Source: Branchiostoma lanceolatum (taxonomy: Eukaryota; Chordata; Leptocardii; Amphioxiformes; Branchiostomatidae). Taken from it: DNA of 64,000 bases. Positions 13,501 through 22,981 of this stretch are shown here, piece after piece. The stretch's first letter is position 1. The number at the start of each line of letters is the position of its first letter. The stretch is from positions 18,432,974 to 18,496,973 of the forward strand of contig NC_089724.1 in NCBI RefSeq assembly GCF_035083965.1, given 5' to 3'. Under the pieces are notes generated by a model that saw only the letters and a list, made by a program, of their open reading frames with translations, searched no databases and was not told where the DNA came from. Both the position numbers and the translations under genes were made by a program.

Positions 13501-16158
13501 TGTAGTTGTGGAAGTCTTTTTCACTGCCACTTTCCTTACAGCCTCTGACCTTTCAACGTTAACTTCTATACTTCCACCATCAAGTCTTTCTTCAACTTTC
13601 CTTCTTTTACCTTTAGCTACTCTTTTGACTTCTTCCTTATTCCCTTTAGCTTCCTTCTTCTTTCTCTTTGTACATTTTCTTGACACTTTCACATTTTTGT
13701 CAGTTTCTTCCTTTATGGGCAGAGACACATCAAGAATAGTGGTTTCTCTGGGTTTCCGTCTCATACCCCAGTCAGGTTCTTCTTTCTGCTTGTTTTTGTG
13801 GACTTTAAAAACATGGTAGTCTTTCTCATAGGCATACAGAAAGGTTTGTCCACATTCTTCACAGAGTTTTTTATGTACACTCTCACCCGCATTAAGAGGA
13901 TCTCTGGATTTCCTTCTCCTACCCCAAGCAGGTTCTTCTTTCTGCTTGTTTTTGTGGACTTTGAATACATGGTAGTCTTTCTCATAGGCATACGTAAAGG
14001 CTTGCCCACATTCTTTACAGAGTTGTTTACGTATTGTCTTATTAGTAGGTGGCAAAGAAGTTGCTGCACACTTAGTTGGGTCTTCCTTGGGATCTTCTGC
14101 ATCTTTCTCATTTGCATTTTTCAACTGTAGTGAGTTGAATTGATAAGATCTAGGCCTGGAAATGTGGCTCTCTCTCCTATGCCTCTGATAGTTGCCTAAG
14201 ATTGTTGTTGTGAAGCTACAGTCCAAACATTTTAGAGACTCGGACCTGGGAACTATTTTACATTCACTTTTGGACATCCTTAACTGTTTCCCATACTTAG
14301 CTGCAAGCGCTGCATAGTGAACAATCTTATGGAAGTGGCCTAAATGCACAAAGAACGTCATCTTGTCCCGTGCCACATAATTGCAAAATCTACACTCTCG
14401 TCCGTTGCAATACTGTCCAGATAATGGAATGTCAAACTTCTCCTGCTGGTGAACTTGGATGTTGTGAGCGCATCTCATGTGCCTCACAAAACTAGAGCAA
14501 CGTACATGAACTTGTAAACACAACTTGCATACAAGTGGCATGAGCTGTGAAAGTGAGTATGCCATCCTGACAACATTGGTGTCCGCAGAAGACGGGCTTT
14601 CTGCTTCTGAGCATTCATTTTCGACATGATCATCTTCGGTCTTCTCTTGTCCCTTGTCATCACCAACCTTGCTTTCCTCTGAATTGTTAGCAGCTGTAAG
14701 CTCCTTTTGGAGCTCTGTCTCTCCTTTCTTAAACTCACCTTCTGAAGCACCACTGCACAACTGATTCTCCTTTGTTTGAGCTTCTGAAACGAGTGTTTGT
14801 CTCGTACAAGCAGTCTTTGGATCTTCCAAGACATCTTCTGCAACAGCTTCTTCCCCCCATAACTTCTGGTCCTGCTGGTCAGGATTGGCTGTAGTACTTG
14901 AGAACTTGAATGGTTGTGCAAGCTTACACTCTTCCACGATGTTCATGTTGTGTGTAGTTTTTAGGTGGTTCTTTAAGATGGTCTTATCTTCAGGTCGCTT
15001 CTCACAGAAGGGACAAGCAAGAGCAATAAAGTCTTCCAGTTTCTTCACATCAGACTGTTGTACTTCTTCTGCATCAGTGTTTTCTGTCCTACTCTTCTTC
15101 TTGACAAGGACAATTTTCTTCACAGATATGACCTTTGCAAGCACAGGTTTCTCTGTCTCACATGGCGTGGCATCCAACCTGTTCTCTTTCTTAAGGAGCA
15201 GAATTGGCTTTGTGTTCAAGGGTTTCTCTGCCTTAGACTTTAAGAATGACGATATAGGAGAGGAGACTTTACAAATGACATCTTGTTCTCTCTGTGCTTT
15301 TCCATGCAGGACCTGTATGTGGAGCAACAACTTGGCATAGTTAAATGTGCCATATGGACAAAGGGTGCACCTGTAGTTCATCATTGTAGAGCTCTTTGAT
15401 AAACTTGTGGCCATCTTTTCTTCTCCTTCATATTTCCCTTTACTTTTGTTTATTCCTTTCACTTCAACTGCCACAGTTTCCATGTGTTTGAATTTACTTT
15501 GAATCTTGCTGCCCTTTTTTCGTACAGTTGTTTTCCTGTAGTAATTCCTCAACTCTTCAGCGGGAATGAACAACTTATGTGCATTTTTCAAGTGCCGATA
15601 CATGCATCCCAACTCAAAGTAGTAAGCAGGGCATTCTTGGCAGTAATATTTCTTCACTTCCTGCTGTCGTCCATCCTTACCCTTGCACTTCGAAGTTTTG
15701 TCAGTTGTTTTCTTTGGAGAGAACTTGGCAGGGTTATTCTTCATAAAGTCTGAGACCACCTTCAGACCAATATCATATAGAATGTTACTCATCGAAGTGC
15801 CTGCCACTTGCTCAGAACCTGCAGACTTTTCCTTCTGATCGTGACAATCTTCTGTAGAGGTTGAAGGTTGTGGTGACGGCTGTGGTCTGACCACTTTGTT
15901 TACGCAAGTCTCTATGCAGGACATAGCTGCATTCTCCTTGGATTGATTCTCTTCTTCAACAGTTCCCATGTCTCCCTCCCCCACATCCCTTCTCTCCTCT
16001 AAAAGCAGACTGTCCTCATTATTGGATATTGTGATATCTGTTTCTGATGGTATTGTCTTCTTGAGCAACTCATTTATTGCTTCCTGACACACTGTATCTA
16101 TATCAGAGTTGTTGGAAATGACAGGAATGTCAACCACTGCTTCGACAGAAGCATCCAT
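10531..16158 (-). CDS. Large multi-zinc-finger protein with two homeodomain-like segments, 1875 aa
   Basis: One uninterrupted 5.6 kb reading frame. The start chosen is the ATG at 16158 (A at -3, G at +4); the frame runs 12 codons further upstream without an ATG and then meets a TAA. About 15 C2H2-type fingers can be read. They lie near residues 173-194, 264-285, 382-403, 544-565, 589-610, 644-665, 714-735, 766-787, 1331-1364, 1392-1413, 1462-1493, 1526-1547, 1639-1660, 1759-1778 (last ligand Cys) and 1811-1831. They are scattered, not in TGEKP-linked runs. Between them, residues about 901-1013 hold two helix-rich segments ending in RTWFAYERQNQK and IYWFKKRL, resembling homeodomain helix 3 (WFxxxR). 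Basic Lys-rich and acidic linkers separate the modules. This suggests a nuclear DNA-binding regulator. ZHX and ADNP families also mix fingers and homeodomains, but no orthologue is recognised. Confidence 0.88.
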   Translation of the reverse strand: MDASVEAVVDIPVISNNSDIDTVCQEAINELLKKTIPSETDITISNNEDSLLLEERRDVGEGDMGTVEEENQSKENAAMSCIETCVNKVVRPQPSPQPSTSTEDCHDQKEKSAGSEQVAGTSMSNILYDIGLKVVSDFMKNNPAKFSPKKTTDKTSKCKGKDGRQQEVKKYYCQECPAYYFELGCMYRHLKNAHKLFIPAEELRNYYRKTTVRKKGSKIQSKFKHMETVAVEVKGINKSKGKYEGEEKMATSLSKSSTMMNYRCTLCPYGTFNYAKLLLHIQVLHGKAQREQDVICKVSSPISSFLKSKAEKPLNTKPILLLKKENRLDATPCETEKPVLAKVISVKKIVLVKKKSRTENTDAEEVQQSDVKKLEDFIALACPFCEKRPEDKTILKNHLKTTHNMNIVEECKLAQPFKFSSTTANPDQQDQKLWGEEAVAEDVLEDPKTACTRQTLVSEAQTKENQLCSGASEGEFKKGETELQKELTAANNSEESKVGDDKGQEKTEDDHVENECSEAESPSSADTNVVRMAYSLSQLMPLVCKLCLQVHVRCSSFVRHMRCAHNIQVHQQEKFDIPLSGQYCNGRECRFCNYVARDKMTFFVHLGHFHKIVHYAALAAKYGKQLRMSKSECKIVPRSESLKCLDCSFTTTILGNYQRHRRESHISRPRSYQFNSLQLKNANEKDAEDPKEDPTKCAATSLPPTNKTIRKQLCKECGQAFTYAYEKDYHVFKVHKNKQKEEPAWGRRRKSRDPLNAGESVHKKLCEECGQTFLYAYEKDYHVFKVHKNKQKEEPDWGMRRKPRETTILDVSLPIKEETDKNVKVSRKCTKRKKKEAKGNKEEVKRVAKGKRRKVEERLDGGSIEVNVERSEAVRKVAVKKTSTTTKKSSSSCYKHKKKFMPANETTLKEWEHLLKASYTCNQYPSREEIQRLVMETGQEFALIRTWFAYERQNQKLGPRPRNVYYKQSTDHTAYMEEELQKNPKPKLQDMSRIADKTGLSLGLVIYWFKKRLSLAGLNLEEHALEVRASAHPVSSSSKDQKEEELVQLKVPKLDSGELQCRKSSQSRRKGIPKKRETEEDQKGEPNTELKEGDQAVNNKPKQDSDCVKDMTDFDASSVEETGDGKVQQKLQRRPIDELVSKVAARVMSDKDSVESILGTDDSTVHFDNEDTEEQAEEHDQLDEMQSFVDEMSHKTSFPQAEKVHVGQQSSKKPEKVKVKTVVTPINLKVQRKSIVKMVKHQQAPHKESLEMLKQTSSTDQMLKQTRPGRPPSLKTRYELNLNVIEKEADIQCQDQSLSGAQNNENPAGKKSKISHQKARALANMTPYYCCLVCDPAPVKPPDKLEATAFTQYRALTQHLREKHNIQSRFEHRFTIKKFPNVKTNTQEKYQCQYCPIYYHMPGFLVKHLRDQHGVKDQIVKGSAHFEIVKPEIMEKMGSGKVVKTGVHPNSSHGQTVTQYCCALCPKSATKDHKTRYAFLQFKTLEDHLMTSHNVTSDFDKYCTSQQVPVLEISKHDVITYVKHRCKLCNAQYNYMGFIVRHLNEKHDLKDLDMKWSDFVEVVTPEMKSFTQDSVQRDQSWKLFGQVGTKANSEQQLVQEQHSRSTSAAKPVRNINLSPSSSAHDLSKRSESGHIIYQCTLCKSFFRFYNNATDHLGNKHSKYGADCAKHIKERSAKIVEFGRHKEQENLGSANQEVNDGRPSLTKKATVSDCDAGSKMANLPPESLGHSGGFGNEGDPADFSILDISLLEADGVIYECLTCKAVFPKWALLVRHYECCTWDSLSHLNAMVRMPKDVVESFFATSTSGFECSFCYWTITDQTLLASHLQTHTQPSVLLTCEGEEDEERINSDCSIATSAAKIAQYTVTPSLNLKQ
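13120..13458 (-). other. Two homeodomain-like segments inside the zinc-finger protein
   Basis: The first segment runs from about KFMPANETTLKEWEHLLKAS to IRTWFAYERQNQK. The second runs from HTAYMEEELQKNPKPKL to LVIYWFKKRLS. Both have the spacing of a helix-turn-helix ending in a WF-x-x-(E/K)R recognition helix, but lack the usual WFQNRR. They resemble the atypical homeodomains of ZHX-type proteins. Confidence 0.6.
13766..14032 (-). repeat. Tandem 156-bp duplication of one zinc-finger unit
   Basis: Two adjacent 52-codon units encode nearly the same finger and linker (CxECGQxF, then YAYEKDYHVFKVHKNKQKEEP). The DNA is also very similar at the 156-bp offset (for example CCCCA at 13766 and at 13922), so the duplication is in frame and recent compared with the other fingers. 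Confidence 0.85.
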
Positions 16159-16199
16159 CTTTTTCCTGACTTCTCTATCATTGGCAACATTCAAAGTTT

Positions 16200-17500
16200 A
16201 TGTACACTGTCTGACTGGAAAGATATCTTGAAGAAGTAAAAATTTTTGGCTGCAACTAAAACATCTTGAATACAATCATCTGACTTCCTTACAGGTCAAA
16301 TGATGTCTTTCTTCAGTTTATCATACTACTAGTAGTTGGAGACATAGATGTGCAGTTTTCTCTCAACACTTCATCTCGAAGAACACCTGAAAAAAAAAAA
16401 ATTCATCAGACCACATGATGTTGTAGTGAGTAACGTTAACGTTACCTAGTACCTGGAATAGCTGCTTCCATATATCATCCATGCCATCACATCAACAGTA
16501 AGAAAAACTCATCTGTATATTTTCTGGCTTCCAACAATTGAACAATTGTGACTTGTCTTTTTATTGAACATCACAGAGTACCCTCCCTGAGAGTACTTTA
16601 TGATGATGTCTTAATATTCAAATGAAAAATGAATTCTTAATGTTACATTAGACATGATTATCATTATATCTATAACATTGATGTCAAAAACACTTTTTCA
16701 TTGAAACATTCATCATAATATATTCCATTATACATGTACATTGTAGGGTTATGTAAAGTTAAATCATTTAAAAAAGATACAAATTCATTCCACTGAAGTT
16801 TGACAAGTATTCAGCAAAAGGAATCACGAAAAGTGGTGGACATTGTCAAAACAAACAGTTGGCCATATGACCCATTTTAATACCCCCCAGGGTGTGATCC
16901 CGATTAATAACTTCAATATATTATATATGAAAAATGATTTATAACATAATCTCTTTTCATCCGTGTGGGATTATGTTATTTTTATCTAAACAGAGACTGG
17001 ATTCCGCGCTACATGCGGTAAGGTCTAAATGGGACCTGTTGTCAAGTGTTGCTGAGTTTTGGAGGAGCAGATCGATTCACACTTTTACTATTTCTAGCTC
17101 AAACCAGCCTTCTTATTTTTAACCTCCTTGCTCAAACCCCACTCGACAACCTGCAGTTTACTGCGGCTTCACGTCCGTCATCAAAACACCGATCAACATG
17201 TCGGCCAAGTTTGATCTTTGAAGGGGGTAAAGAACTGGCCCGTAAAGTACTGAAAACATTAAGAACTGTTTGATGCATACCTAGTAGATCCAAGTACTCG
17301 TAATCTTTATAGATTTCTGTATCGAAACCCGGTGTCCAGACGGAAGTTGTCGGGTTCTGAGGGCTCAGCTCAGCAAAATGGCGCTGGTACCCCCAAAAGA
17401 CTCCGGTCGCAATGCATTTTGGGGTTTTTCTTGCACCGATCATGAGCCACACCCGAAATCCCTTAGAAGAGCGCCGCGTTGCGGACATCGCCGTCATCAC
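16200..17500 (-). other. Candidate 5' exons of the zinc-finger gene, with an upstream ORF
   Basis: A minus-strand stretch starting near 17500 (ATGs at 17500 and 17485) stays open to a donor (CTACTAG then gtatgc) near 17283. A long pyrimidine tract followed by cag lies at about 16400-16388. Splicing between them keeps the reading frame open for about 26 more codons to a stop before the main ATG. The simplest reading is a 5' UTR with an upstream ORF of about 100 codons. The conceptual peptide is not recognised. The rest of 16400-17270 is AT-rich and shows nothing else. Confidence 0.3.
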
Positions 17501-18132
17501 AATACGTGCCGATGATTGAACTTCAAAGCCAGGATTTCCGGCAAGATTTCTTCATTCAGGTTACCATGGTTACATGGAGGCTGGCGAGGACCGTGAATTA
17601 CAGTGCAGCGCACTCTCCCCTGGTCGACAAGAGGGGTGTTGCCCAGTACCCGATCAAGATCAAGATCATGCACTTACTCCGATAAACCAAGGAGTAAAGC
17701 CAAGGAGGTTTGGATAAACTATGATTAACGTTACATGACATCACTGAACTCTACTCTACCCTGCTCTGTACTCTACTCTGCTGTAACCCTGTAAAGATAC
17801 CTAAAATTACATTTCTGTCTAAGGACTGACGTTAGTCTTCACAGCTAACTTAGATAATTTTTAAATTAAAAGTCCCAAAAAATTGTTACACATTTGACAA
17901 GTTGCATTTTCGTCGCCAATATCATTAGTAGGAAGGATAAACGTTCTAAATTCAGGTGAATACGCGACGCTATTATCACAGGAAAGGACATCCGCGGAAC
18001 TCCACAAGGCGCATCCGCGTTAAATTTCTGAAACACTTTGCGGGAACATTATGAAAAGGCACTAACTTTAGCTCACAGGACAGCTCCGTGAAAATCCGCT
18101 ATTCCAAAAATTAAAACAGACGCTAAATCGTC

Positions 18133-18222
18133 TAGCCTGGAATCCAAACCTATTATAGCTCCCGAGTCTCTCTCTTTGCGGAGAGAGACTCGGGAGCTAT
18201 AATAGGTTTGGATTCCAGGCTA
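18133..18222. mobile_element. Hairpin MITE, TAGCCTG family (copy A), 9-bp TSD
   Basis: A 90-bp near-perfect palindrome runs from TAGCCTGGAATCC to its complement, with a loop of only a few bases. The 9-bp direct repeat TAAATCGTC flanks it exactly (18124-18132 and 18223-18231). No coding capacity. Confidence 0.93.
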
Positions 18223-18293
18223 TAAATCGTCAGGTAAGCGCTGCTGCTTTGAACAATAAACCAAGCCTTGCTTTGACCCAGCACCAAGAGACC

Positions 18294-18373
18294 TAGCCTG
18301 GATGCCAGACCCCCAAACTCTAACATATCTATCGTTTGATATGTTAGAGATTGGGGGTCTGGCATCCAGGCTA
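18294..18373. mobile_element. Hairpin MITE, TAGCCTG family (copy B)
   Basis: An 80-bp palindrome from TAGCCTGGATGCCAGACC to its complement, with a short loop near ATCGTT. Its interior is unrelated to copy A although the first eight bases are the same. No target duplication is evident. Confidence 0.88.
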
Positions 18374-18452
18374 ACATAATAGTCAGCAAATTGACTGTGA
18401 GCATTATGATTAAGAAGAAGAAGAAGAAGAGGGGGCCCTAGGCCTGTGCGAC

Positions 18453-18581
18453 ATGAAGGGGGAGATTCAGAAGGACGTGTTCGGGGCGTGCGGGAAGGAC
18501 CTGGAGTGCCGTCCTAACGTCGACTCAGTGCCGAGGACGGATCGAGAGACATCCGACAACATCTGCTTCTGTGAATCCTCC
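18453..18581 (+). other. Orphan exon-like ORF, Cys-containing, unknown protein
   Basis: An ATG opens 43 codons that end in phase 0 at a strong donor (TCC then gtaagt). The peptide begins MKGEIQKDVFGACGKDLECR and ends DNICFCESS, with four cysteines. Codon use is GC-rich compared with the flanks. It follows an AAG run and sits between hairpin MITEs B and C. It could be a first or internal exon, or a captured gene fragment. No partner exon or family was recognised. Confidence 0.3.
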
Positions 18582-18634
18582 GTAAGTTCTTCAGCCTGAG
18601 CTTTTGTTTTGATCATTATCAGTAAATAACGTTA

Positions 18635-18664
18635 GATATGTTAGAGATTGGGGGTCTGGCATCC
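18635..18664. repeat. Detached right arm of MITE copy B
   Basis: Thirty bases (starting GATATGTTAGAGATTGGGGG) are identical to the right arm of copy B at 18338-18367, but the rest of the element is absent. Confidence 0.8.
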
Positions 18665-18733
18665 GATCCAGTCTAGGGAAACCACGTCTAGCGATATATG
18701 TGTCGCAACAAATACTTCTTGGTGTACTGTGCG

Positions 18734-18864
18734 TAGCCTGATTGCAGCCTTTTTAGCTTCCGTCCGCTACCCTAGCTCCGCTGCGCTACCCAAGCTCCGC
18801 TGCTTTTGGCGAGGAGCGGAGCTTGGGTAGCGTACGGAAGCTAAAAAGGCTGGCACTCAGGCTA
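18734..18864. mobile_element. Hairpin MITE, TAGCCTG family (copy C), 9-bp TSD
   Basis: A 131-bp inverted repeat with termini TAGCCTGATTGC and TAGCCTGAGTGCC. Its arms hold GCCTTTTTAGCTTCC and AGCTCCGCTGC blocks shared with copy D. The 9-bp direct repeat TACTGTGCG flanks it exactly (18725-18733 and 18865-18873). Confidence 0.93.
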
Positions 18865-19210
18865 TACTGTGCGCACTGAAAATAAGCGAAATGCCGACCC
18901 CTAAAACGTATTTTTTTAATGGAGTAACGCAATATTATATAGAGGACAGGAAGGAGGATGAAATAAGATTTGTGAGACAATATTATTTAAGAATTTGTTT
19001 TTAAAGTCACCGTAAAAGGCTCACAAGATACCATGAAATCGTTAGCAATCCAGTGAATCATAGACAATAGCACTTCTTCTGAGAGGCCATTTGCTACGTT
19101 GTTCCGCCTCACCTGCGCTATTGTGACAGATCTCTTTGATGTTTAGAGTTCCGCCCCTTTTGCACACCTGGCGAGAAGTGACGAGACTTTCCGAGACGTC
19201 ATTTTCCAAC

Positions 19211-19377
19211 ATGGCGGCTTCCAATCACTGGAAGAAAATTTCTGCAGCTGTGAAGTTTGTCTCCAAAGACGTCGCCGCCAGCCAAGAGAGAGCTAGATTA
19301 GAGGCGATTGAAGCACAGCACGAGCTCCTTGTGAACGAGATAGAGGCGACTGATGCGCCGCTCGGGCCTGTCTGCAG
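19211..19377 (+). CDS. EXOC6: EXOC6 alternative first exon 1a
   Basis: The ATG is embedded in AACATGGCGGC, a YY1-type start-site motif common at housekeeping promoters. The exon encodes 55 residues plus two bases and ends AG|gtattt, the same phase as exon 1b, so it splices in frame to the exon at 30776. Its last part, AQHELLVNEIEATDAPLGPV, aligns with the EXOC6 start (EHERILQEIESTD..GP in human) at least as well as exon 1b does. Used here it would give an 832-residue protein with a distinct N-terminus. It lies 7.7 kb upstream of exon 1b, beyond the satellite palindrome. Actual use needs transcript support. Confidence 0.7.
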
Positions 19378-19641
19378 GTATTTGAAGGCTCGTGATACTT
19401 TTTATGTACGAGGAAAATCCATACTCCGCTTATCTTGACGTATTACAAACTTGACAGGGTCCCTCGCAGTTCCACCTCTCTTGGCCAAGTTTGAAAATTC
19501 CGCGCTTACAAAATCTGAATCCTCGAGAGAGATAGCTCGGCGGAAGTTGCGTTGCTCCCAGCAGTCCATCACTGCATGCCCATTATATTTCTGTCACCCC
19601 ACCAAAACACGATCCAACCAACATGGCGGACGGCGCCGACA

Positions 19642-19671
19642 TGTTACGCGCCGATTTGAGGCACAAGACAT
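19642..19671 (-). pseudogene. Inverted fragment of EXOC6 exon 1b
   Basis: Read on the minus strand, 30 of 30 bases match the start of exon 1b at 27045-27074 and encode MSCASNRRVT. Beyond this the match stops and the frame ends at a stop 14 codons later. The upstream side (19672 to about 19890) also matches the sequence 5' of exon 1b (about 26830-27044), so the fragment includes promoter sequence. Confidence 0.85.
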
Positions 19672-20079
19672 GGGCACGTAAAAACTCAATAGTTCTCGCA
19701 CGAAAGGCCAAATCACGTATATAGATGTGTCCTCGTAATGTCAAGACGTTCCTCAAGCCCCTGCAATAAAGCTGGGTATCTAAACTTCTCCAAGAAGCAA
19801 GATTTCTCGAGTTAAAGATGACCCATTTTCGAAGGTTTTCCCTATGGTTTAAGTATTACACTCCGGACCAAGAACGCACCACATGGGGGTTTCGCGGCAT
19901 GCGGTTTGAGGGCGACGCTCCACTGTTTCCGGGTCACACTCAGCGTGACGGCAGAATACTGGCAAGACAAAGCAAAAGAAATGTTTCGTGTTGATTCTGA
20001 TGACAGTTGACTGTGTTCGGGCGGGAAGCGCGCAAGGAGGCGGCCCACTGTAGTACACGTTTTAAAGTAACGTTAACGA

Positions 20080-20285
20080 TGGCATTGTATATAATGTTCG
20101 GGCACACTTTCTAGTTATACTGTTAAAATTTTTGGCTTTTATACCCTCTGAATTATAACTGAAAACCGTTCCATGGACAACGTTAAGATTGCATTATCAA
20201 ACGGGTTATACCCGCCAACTTAAGACAGGTTTGATACTGTTCTTTAGCAAAACTTCGTAAGTGTTCTATAACATACTTACAATAC
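20080..20285. repeat. Direct repeat copy 1 at the start of the left satellite array
   Basis: This segment (from ATTGTATATAATGTTC to the CATACTTAC region) matches 23028-23235 in the same orientation with scattered differences. Shared landmarks are CTTTCTAGTT, TTATACCCT, AGAATTGCATTAT-like and CCGC(C/T)AACTTAAGAC. Confidence 0.75.
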
Positions 20286-22758
20286 TTTTCCGTTTCACGT
20301 CTGTGCCTATATGGGTGTACACACGCCCTTCAGAAGGCAAGGTTAAAATTGGGTATGACCCAACTCTAAAATGAAAACTTTTCGTTTGACACCTGTGCCT
20401 ATATGGGTATACACACGCCCTTGAGAAAGCAAGGTTGAAATTGGGTCAATGAAATGACCCAATTCTAAAAGGAAAACTTTTCGCCCTACATCCGTGCCTA
20501 TATGGGTGTACACACGCCCTTGAGAAGGCGAGGTTGAAATTGGGTCAATGGAATATTTAATGACCCAATTCTAAAAGGAAAACTTTCCGTCCTACGTCCG
20601 TGCCTACATTGTTGTACACACGACCTTGAGAAAGCAAGGTTGAAATTGGGTCAATGAAATGACCCAATTCTAAAAGGAAAACTTTTTCGTCCTACGTCCG
20701 TGCCTACATGGGTGTAACGTTACACACGCCCTTGAGAAGGCGAGGTTGACATTGGGTCAATGGAATGACCCAATTCTAAAATGAAAACTTTTCCGTTTGA
20801 CGTCCGTGCCTATATGGGTGTACAAATGACCTTGGGAAGCCAAGGTTGAAATTGGGTCAATGGAATGAACCAATTCTAAAAGGAAAACTATTCTGTTTGA
20901 CGTCCGTACCTATATGGGTGTACACACGCCCTTGACAAAGTAAGGTTGAAAATTGGGTCAATGGAATGACCCAATTCTAAAATGAAAACTTTTCCGTTTG
21001 ACGTCCGTGCCTATGTTGGTGTACACACGCCCTTGAGAAGGTGAGGTTGAAATTGGGTCAATGGAATATTTAATGACCCAATTCTAAAAGGAAAACTTTC
21101 CGTCCTACGTCCGTGCCTACATTGTTGTACACACGACCTTGAGAAAGCAAGGTTGAAATTGGGTCAATGAAATGACCCAATTCTAAAAGGAAAACTTTTT
21201 CGTCCTACGTCCGTGCCTACATGGGTGTAACGTTACACACGCCCTTGAGAAGGCGAGGTTGACATTGGGTCAATGGAATGACCCAATTCTAAAATGAAAA
21301 CTTTTCCGTTTGACGTCCGTGCCTATATGGGTGTACAAATGACCTTGGGAAGCCAAGGTTGAAATTGGGTCAATGGAATGGACCAATTCTAAAAGGAAAA
21401 CTATTCTGTTTGACGTCCGTACCTATATGGGTGTACACACGCCCTTGACAAAGTAAGGTTGAAAATTGGGTCAATGGAATGACCCAATTCTAAAATGAAA
21501 ACTTTTCCGTTTGACGTCCGTGCCTATGTTGGTGTACACACGCCCTTGAGAAGGTGAGGTTGAAATTGGGTCAATGGAATATTTAATGACCCAATTCTAA
21601 AAGGAAAACTTTCCGTCCTACGTCCGTGCCTACATTGTTGTACACACGACCTTGAGAAAGCAAGGTTGAAATTGGGTCAATGAAATGACCCAATTCTAAA
21701 AGGAAAACTTTTTCGTCCTACGTCCGTGCCTACATGGGTGTAACGTTACACACGCCCTTGAGAAGGCGAGGTTGACATTGGGTCAATGGAATGACCCAAT
21801 TCTAAAATGAAAACTTTTCCGTTTGATGTCCGTGCCTATATGGGTGTACAAATGACCTTGGGAAGCCAAGGTTGAAATTGGGTCAATGGAATGACCCAAT
21901 TCTAAAAGGAAAACTATTCTGTTTGACGTCCGTACCTATATGGGTGTACACACGCTCTTGACAAAGCAAGGTTGAAAATTGGGTCAATGAAATGACCCAA
22001 TTCTAAAAGGAAAACTTTCCGACCTACGTCCGTGCCTATATGGGTGTACACACGCCCTTGAGAAGGCGAGGTTGATATTGGGTCGATGGAATGACCCAAT
22101 TCTAAAATGAAAACTTTTACGTTTGACGCTCGTGCCTATATGAGTGAACACACGCCCTTGAGAATGAAGGTTGAAAATTGGGTCAATGAAATGACCCAAT
22201 TCTAAAATGAAAACTATTCTGTTTGACGTCCGTGCCTATATGGGTGTACACACGCCCTTGAGAAGCCAAGGTTGAAATTGGGTCAATGGAAAGACCCAAT
22301 TCTAAAATAAAGTACTTTTCCGTTTGACGTCCGTGCCTATATTGGAGTAAAGATGCCCTTGAGAAGCCAAGGTTGACATTGGGTGAATGGAATGACCCAA
22401 ATCTATAATCAAAGACTTTTCCGTTTGACGTCCGTGCCTATATGGGAGTACACACGGCCCTGAGAAGCCAAGGTTGAAATTGGGTCAATGGAATGACCCA
22501 ATTCTAAAATGAAAACTTTTCCGATTGACGTCCGTGCCTATATGGGTATACACACGGCCCTGAGAAGCCAAGGTTGAAATTGGGTCAATTGAATGACCCA
22601 ATTCTAAAATGAAAACTTTTCCGTGTGACGTCCGTGCCTATATGGGAGTACACACGGCCCTGAGAAGCCAAGGTTGAAATTGGGTCAATGGAATGACCCA
22701 ATTCTAAAATGAAAACTTTTACTTTGACGCCCGTGCCTATATGGGTATACACACGCCC
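20286..22758. repeat. Satellite array 1, ~100-bp monomer, 513-bp higher-order repeat
   Basis: About 24 tandem monomers, each containing GACGTCCGTGCCTATATGGG, TACACACGCCCTTGAGAAGG, CAAGGTTGAAATTGGG and the interrupted palindrome GGGTCAATGGAATGACCC. A marker variant GGTGTAACGTTACACAC recurs at 20711, 21224 and 21737, exactly 513 bp apart, marking a five-monomer higher-order unit present three times with near identity. Open reading frames here are by-products of a repeat length close to a multiple of three. Confidence 0.95.
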
Positions 22759-22762
22759 TTAA

Positions 22763-22981
22763 GCCGGCGTCAATATTCATGCGAGCGTCGGCCGAATTCG
22801 TAGATCGCCCAAAGCTCGCCGAATTTCAAAATCGCCCGAGCATATTTGGATCAATTTGATTTCTAAAAATCGACCGAAGCCCGCATAATCGACAGAACGT
22901 CGGCCGTCCTTCGGCCGAAAATACCCATTTGAAGCTCGCCGACACGTCGGCCGAGCTGAATTCTTGATTTGTGACGGGGGT
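22763..22981. mobile_element. TTAA-flanked insertion inside a satellite monomer
   Basis: Removing 22763-22981 and one TTAA restores a continuous monomer (CGCCCTTAAGAAGGCAAGG). TTAA is present on both sides (22759-22762 and 22982-22985), as in piggyBac-type insertions. The ends are weakly inverted (CGGCGTCAATATTC versus CCCCGTCACAAATC). The interior repeats CGTCGGCCGA-like blocks. It has no ORF. Confidence 0.75.

Noticed and set aside
10531-16194. Start of the zinc-finger protein 12 codons further upstream
   Set aside because: The codon at 16194 is TTG and a TAA lies two codons before it; the first in-frame ATG is at 16158.
19623-19730. Plus-strand ATG in an AACATGGCGG context as another EXOC6 first exon
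   Set aside because: The frame stops after about 33 codons, its only donor gives the wrong phase for EXOC6 exon 2, and it reads through the inverted exon fragment.
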